A model generated the notes under the pieces. That model was given only the letters and a program-made list of their open reading frames with translations. It searched no databases and had not been told where the DNA came from. Positions 62,287 through 64,000 of a DNA stretch of 64,000 nt are shown in pieces. The stretch is from Myxococcus landrumus (GTDB lineage Bacteria > Myxococcota > Myxococcia > Myxococcales > Myxococcaceae): positions 2,988,001-3,052,000 of the forward strand of contig NZ_CP071091.1 in NCBI RefSeq assembly GCF_017301635.1, read 5' to 3'. Each line of letters begins with the position of its first letter. The first letter of the stretch is position 1. The translations under genes and the position numbers were made by a program.

Positions 62287-63948
62287 ATGGCTCCACCGAA
62301 TCCCAAGCGCCCGCCCCGCCCTCCCCGTCCACCGGGTACGCAGGCGCCGAAGGACTCCGATGTGGAGTTGCCCTTCGACGACGACGAGGTGGCGCCCCTC
62401 CAGGCCGACGACCCGCGTCCTCAGCGAGTGCCCCAGTTCCCGGCGGGCTCACGCAAGCCGACGCGCCAGGGCGGTGGCAGGGGACGCGAGCGGGGTGACC
62501 GGGAGCTGTCGTCCAAGTTCGACTGGGGCCGCGAGTACTCGAACCCTGGCCACCCTCCGGCCTTCCTCTACGTCGAGCGAGGCCCCGGCGCCGGCCAGCT
62601 CGTGCCCGTGCAGCCAGGAACGCTGGTCCTGGGACGCTCCTCCTCCTCGGACCTGCGCCTCCAGCACCCGTCCATCAGCCGCCGCCATGCACAGGTCACC
62701 CGGAAGGGCGACCAGATCTTCCTGAAGGACCTGGGCAGCCAGAACGGCACCTTCATCAATCGCAACCGAGTCACAGATGAAGTCGAGGTGATGTCCGGCG
62801 ACGAAATCACCCTGGGCAACGCGATGATGCGGCTGCGCGGTCCCGGAGGGACTCCCGCCGCGGGGCTCCCCGCGTTCGCTGGCGACGTTGCACCGCCCGC
62901 GCCTCGCAAGCGTGGACTGAGCCCGCTGGGCGTGGGGCTCCTCGCCGCGGGGCTGGGCTCCACCGTGGCCGCCCTGTTCACCGTGCTCGCGGTGGGACTG
63001 AGCTCGAATCGCACTGGAAACACCGACGAGGCGCCGCGCACGGCACGCCCCTCGACGTCGAGCCAGGCTCCGTCGTCGGGAGCCAATCCCGCGGACACCG
63101 AGCGCCCGCTCCTCGTGGACACCGGCAACACACGGCCCACCGAAGGCACTCGTGCGCCTGGGGATGACAGGGCTCCGACGCCCCCGGGCCTCAGCGCTCG
63201 TGACATCGCCTCGGGCTCCAAGCGAGTGACAGCCCAGACGGGCGCCGCGAGCTCAGGCACCGGGCGCAGTGCTCGCGACATCGCCTCCGGCACGAATTCC
63301 GGACGGACCTCCGCACCCGATGAGGACTCGGCCGCCCCTCCCGCGAAGGAGACGGGTGTTCGCGACCTCTCCGCGGGAGTGACTCGGACGCCCGCTCGCG
63401 GCGCTTCCCCGGTGAGTGCCCAGAGTGTCGCCAATGGCGAGGTCGCGGCGTTCCCGGACCCGACCGACAACGATGCCTCGACCCTCGCGAAGAACGGCGC
63501 GAGCACGAAGCCTCGCAGTGGCAAGCCGACCGGCCCGGTGACGGAGGCGGAAGTCCTGCGGCTCTACGAGGCCGACGACCTTCCCGCGGCGCTCGACCTC
63601 GCCAAGGCTGGCAGGTTCACCGCCTTGAATGCGCAACTGTCTCGCTTCGACTCCGCGCGGAGCGAGGCGAACAAGGCGATCAAGGCGGAGGACACGGCCC
63701 GCGCCATCTCCCAGCTCACCATCGCGGTCCGCGTCGACCAGGAGCTCGCGAAGGGCTGGAGCCGGCAGGGGCCCCAGCTTCGCAAGCAGCTCGCGACCCT
63801 GTACGTGAACCTGGGCGTAGAGCACATGAAGCAGCAGAACGCGCCCGCGGCCCGCGAAGCCTTCGAGCAGGCGCTGAAGCACGACAAGGGCAACAGTCGG
63901 GCCGTCGAGGGACTCAGGCGCCTCGAAAGCGCCGCGACAGCCCCTTGA
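62287..63948 (+). CDS. FHA-domain membrane protein with TPR-like C-terminus
   Basis: Protein of 553 residues. A Pro/Arg-rich N-terminus leads to an FHA domain (about 113-185): LVLGRSSSSDLRLQHPSISRRH and GSQNGTFINRNRV hold the Arg, Ser and Asn that read phosphothreonine. One membrane helix (about 213-238, GVGLLAAGLGSTVAALFTVLAVG). A long linker follows, in which [SV]ARDIASG-type motifs recur (LSARDIASG, RSARDIASG, VRDLSAG, SAQSVANG) about every 22-30 residues. The C-terminal domain has TPR-like helices (LYVNLGVEHMKQQNAPAARE). With the FHA domain in the cytoplasm, the repeats and C-terminus would be periplasmic. The start is ATG 62287; ATG 62278 is possible. Confidence 0.85.
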   Translation: MAPPNPKRPPRPPRPPGTQAPKDSDVELPFDDDEVAPLQADDPRPQRVPQFPAGSRKPTRQGGGRGRERGDRELSSKFDWGREYSNPGHPPAFLYVERGPGAGQLVPVQPGTLVLGRSSSSDLRLQHPSISRRHAQVTRKGDQIFLKDLGSQNGTFINRNRVTDEVEVMSGDEITLGNAMMRLRGPGGTPAAGLPAFAGDVAPPAPRKRGLSPLGVGLLAAGLGSTVAALFTVLAVGLSSNRTGNTDEAPRTARPSTSSQAPSSGANPADTERPLLVDTGNTRPTEGTRAPGDDRAPTPPGLSARDIASGSKRVTAQTGAASSGTGRSARDIASGTNSGRTSAPDEDSAAPPAKETGVRDLSAGVTRTPARGASPVSAQSVANGEVAAFPDPTDNDASTLAKNGASTKPRSGKPTGPVTEAEVLRLYEADDLPAALDLAKAGRFTALNAQLSRFDSARSEANKAIKAEDTARAISQLTIAVRVDQELAKGWSRQGPQLRKQLATLYVNLGVEHMKQQNAPAAREAFEQALKHDKGNSRAVEGLRRLESAATAP

Positions 63949-64000
63949 TGAGCAGCACGGCGTTGAGGGCGGCGAACGCCAGCAGCGCGAGCGTCACCAG
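63914..64000 (-). CDS. C-terminal end of a membrane protein (partial)
   Basis: The last 28 codons are visible on the minus strand: a membrane helix (LVTLALLAFAALNAVLLIKG) and a basic end (LSRRFRGA). It converges with the FHA gene and overlaps its end by 35 bases. Too little is visible to name it. Confidence 0.5.
   Translation of the reverse strand: MVTLALLAFAALNAVLLIKGLSRRFRGA

Overview
The window is GC-rich chromosomal DNA from a myxobacterium (order Myxococcales, most like Myxococcus, Corallococcus or their relatives). The evidence is strong G/C preference at third codon positions, a MYXO-CTERM sorting tail on a secreted protease, many large lipoproteins, GAF/GGDEF, PilZ and FHA signalling proteins, and short operons that often change strand. 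I see no tRNA, rRNA, CRISPR array, transposase, integrase or attachment site. The window looks like stable core chromosome with one lineage-specific lipoprotein expansion.

Layout. 1-1.7 kb: 5' part of a response regulator/histidine kinase hybrid, a DUF2795 protein and a small hydrophilic protein. 2.0-5.8 kb (minus): pyruvate dehydrogenase operon pdhA-pdhB-pdhC. 5.9-10.6 kb (minus): HAD phosphatase, large membrane protein of unknown function, organophosphate-type MFS antiporter, Nudix hydrolase. 10.7-16.8 kb (plus): envelope operon of a 5'-nucleotidase-like lipoprotein, a second lipoprotein and an outer-membrane barrel. 16.9-22.4 kb (plus): three full tandem paralogous lipoproteins and a collapsed fourth copy, each followed by a related hairpin. 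22.4-26.7 kb (minus): secreted MYXO-CTERM metalloprotease, overlapping GspE/PilB-type ATPase, small protein. 26.8-31.1 kb (minus): haem operon (unknown protein, hemX/ccsA, hemA, hemC, hemD). 31.2-33.2 kb: thioredoxin, an AT-rich control region, an AT-hook/zinc protein, a PilZ protein. 33.3-37.8 kb (minus): elongasome operon mreC-mreD-mrdA-rodA without mreB. 38-42.4 kb: PpiD-like chaperone, GAF-GGDEF protein, maf, yggS, zinc ribbon. 42.7-46.2 kb (plus): DUF3108, DUF4091, DUF3108 secreted proteins. 46.2-50.3 kb (plus): porin, imelysin and dihaem oxidoreductase behind a palindromic operator. 50.3-54.6 kb: divergent LysR/SDR pair, two unknown proteins, a double DUF507 protein. 54.8-62.1 kb (minus): uvrB-uvrC, an M28 peptidase, cysS. 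62.3 kb to end: FHA membrane protein and the tail of a convergent membrane protein.

How they work together. The housekeeping blocks (Pdh, Hem, Mre/Mrd/Rod, UvrBC, CysS, Maf/YggS) are conventional. The less explained parts are all envelope-related: the nucleotidase/lipoprotein/barrel operon, the lipoprotein array beside it, the protease-ATPase pair, the DUF3108/DUF4091 cluster, and the probable iron operon.
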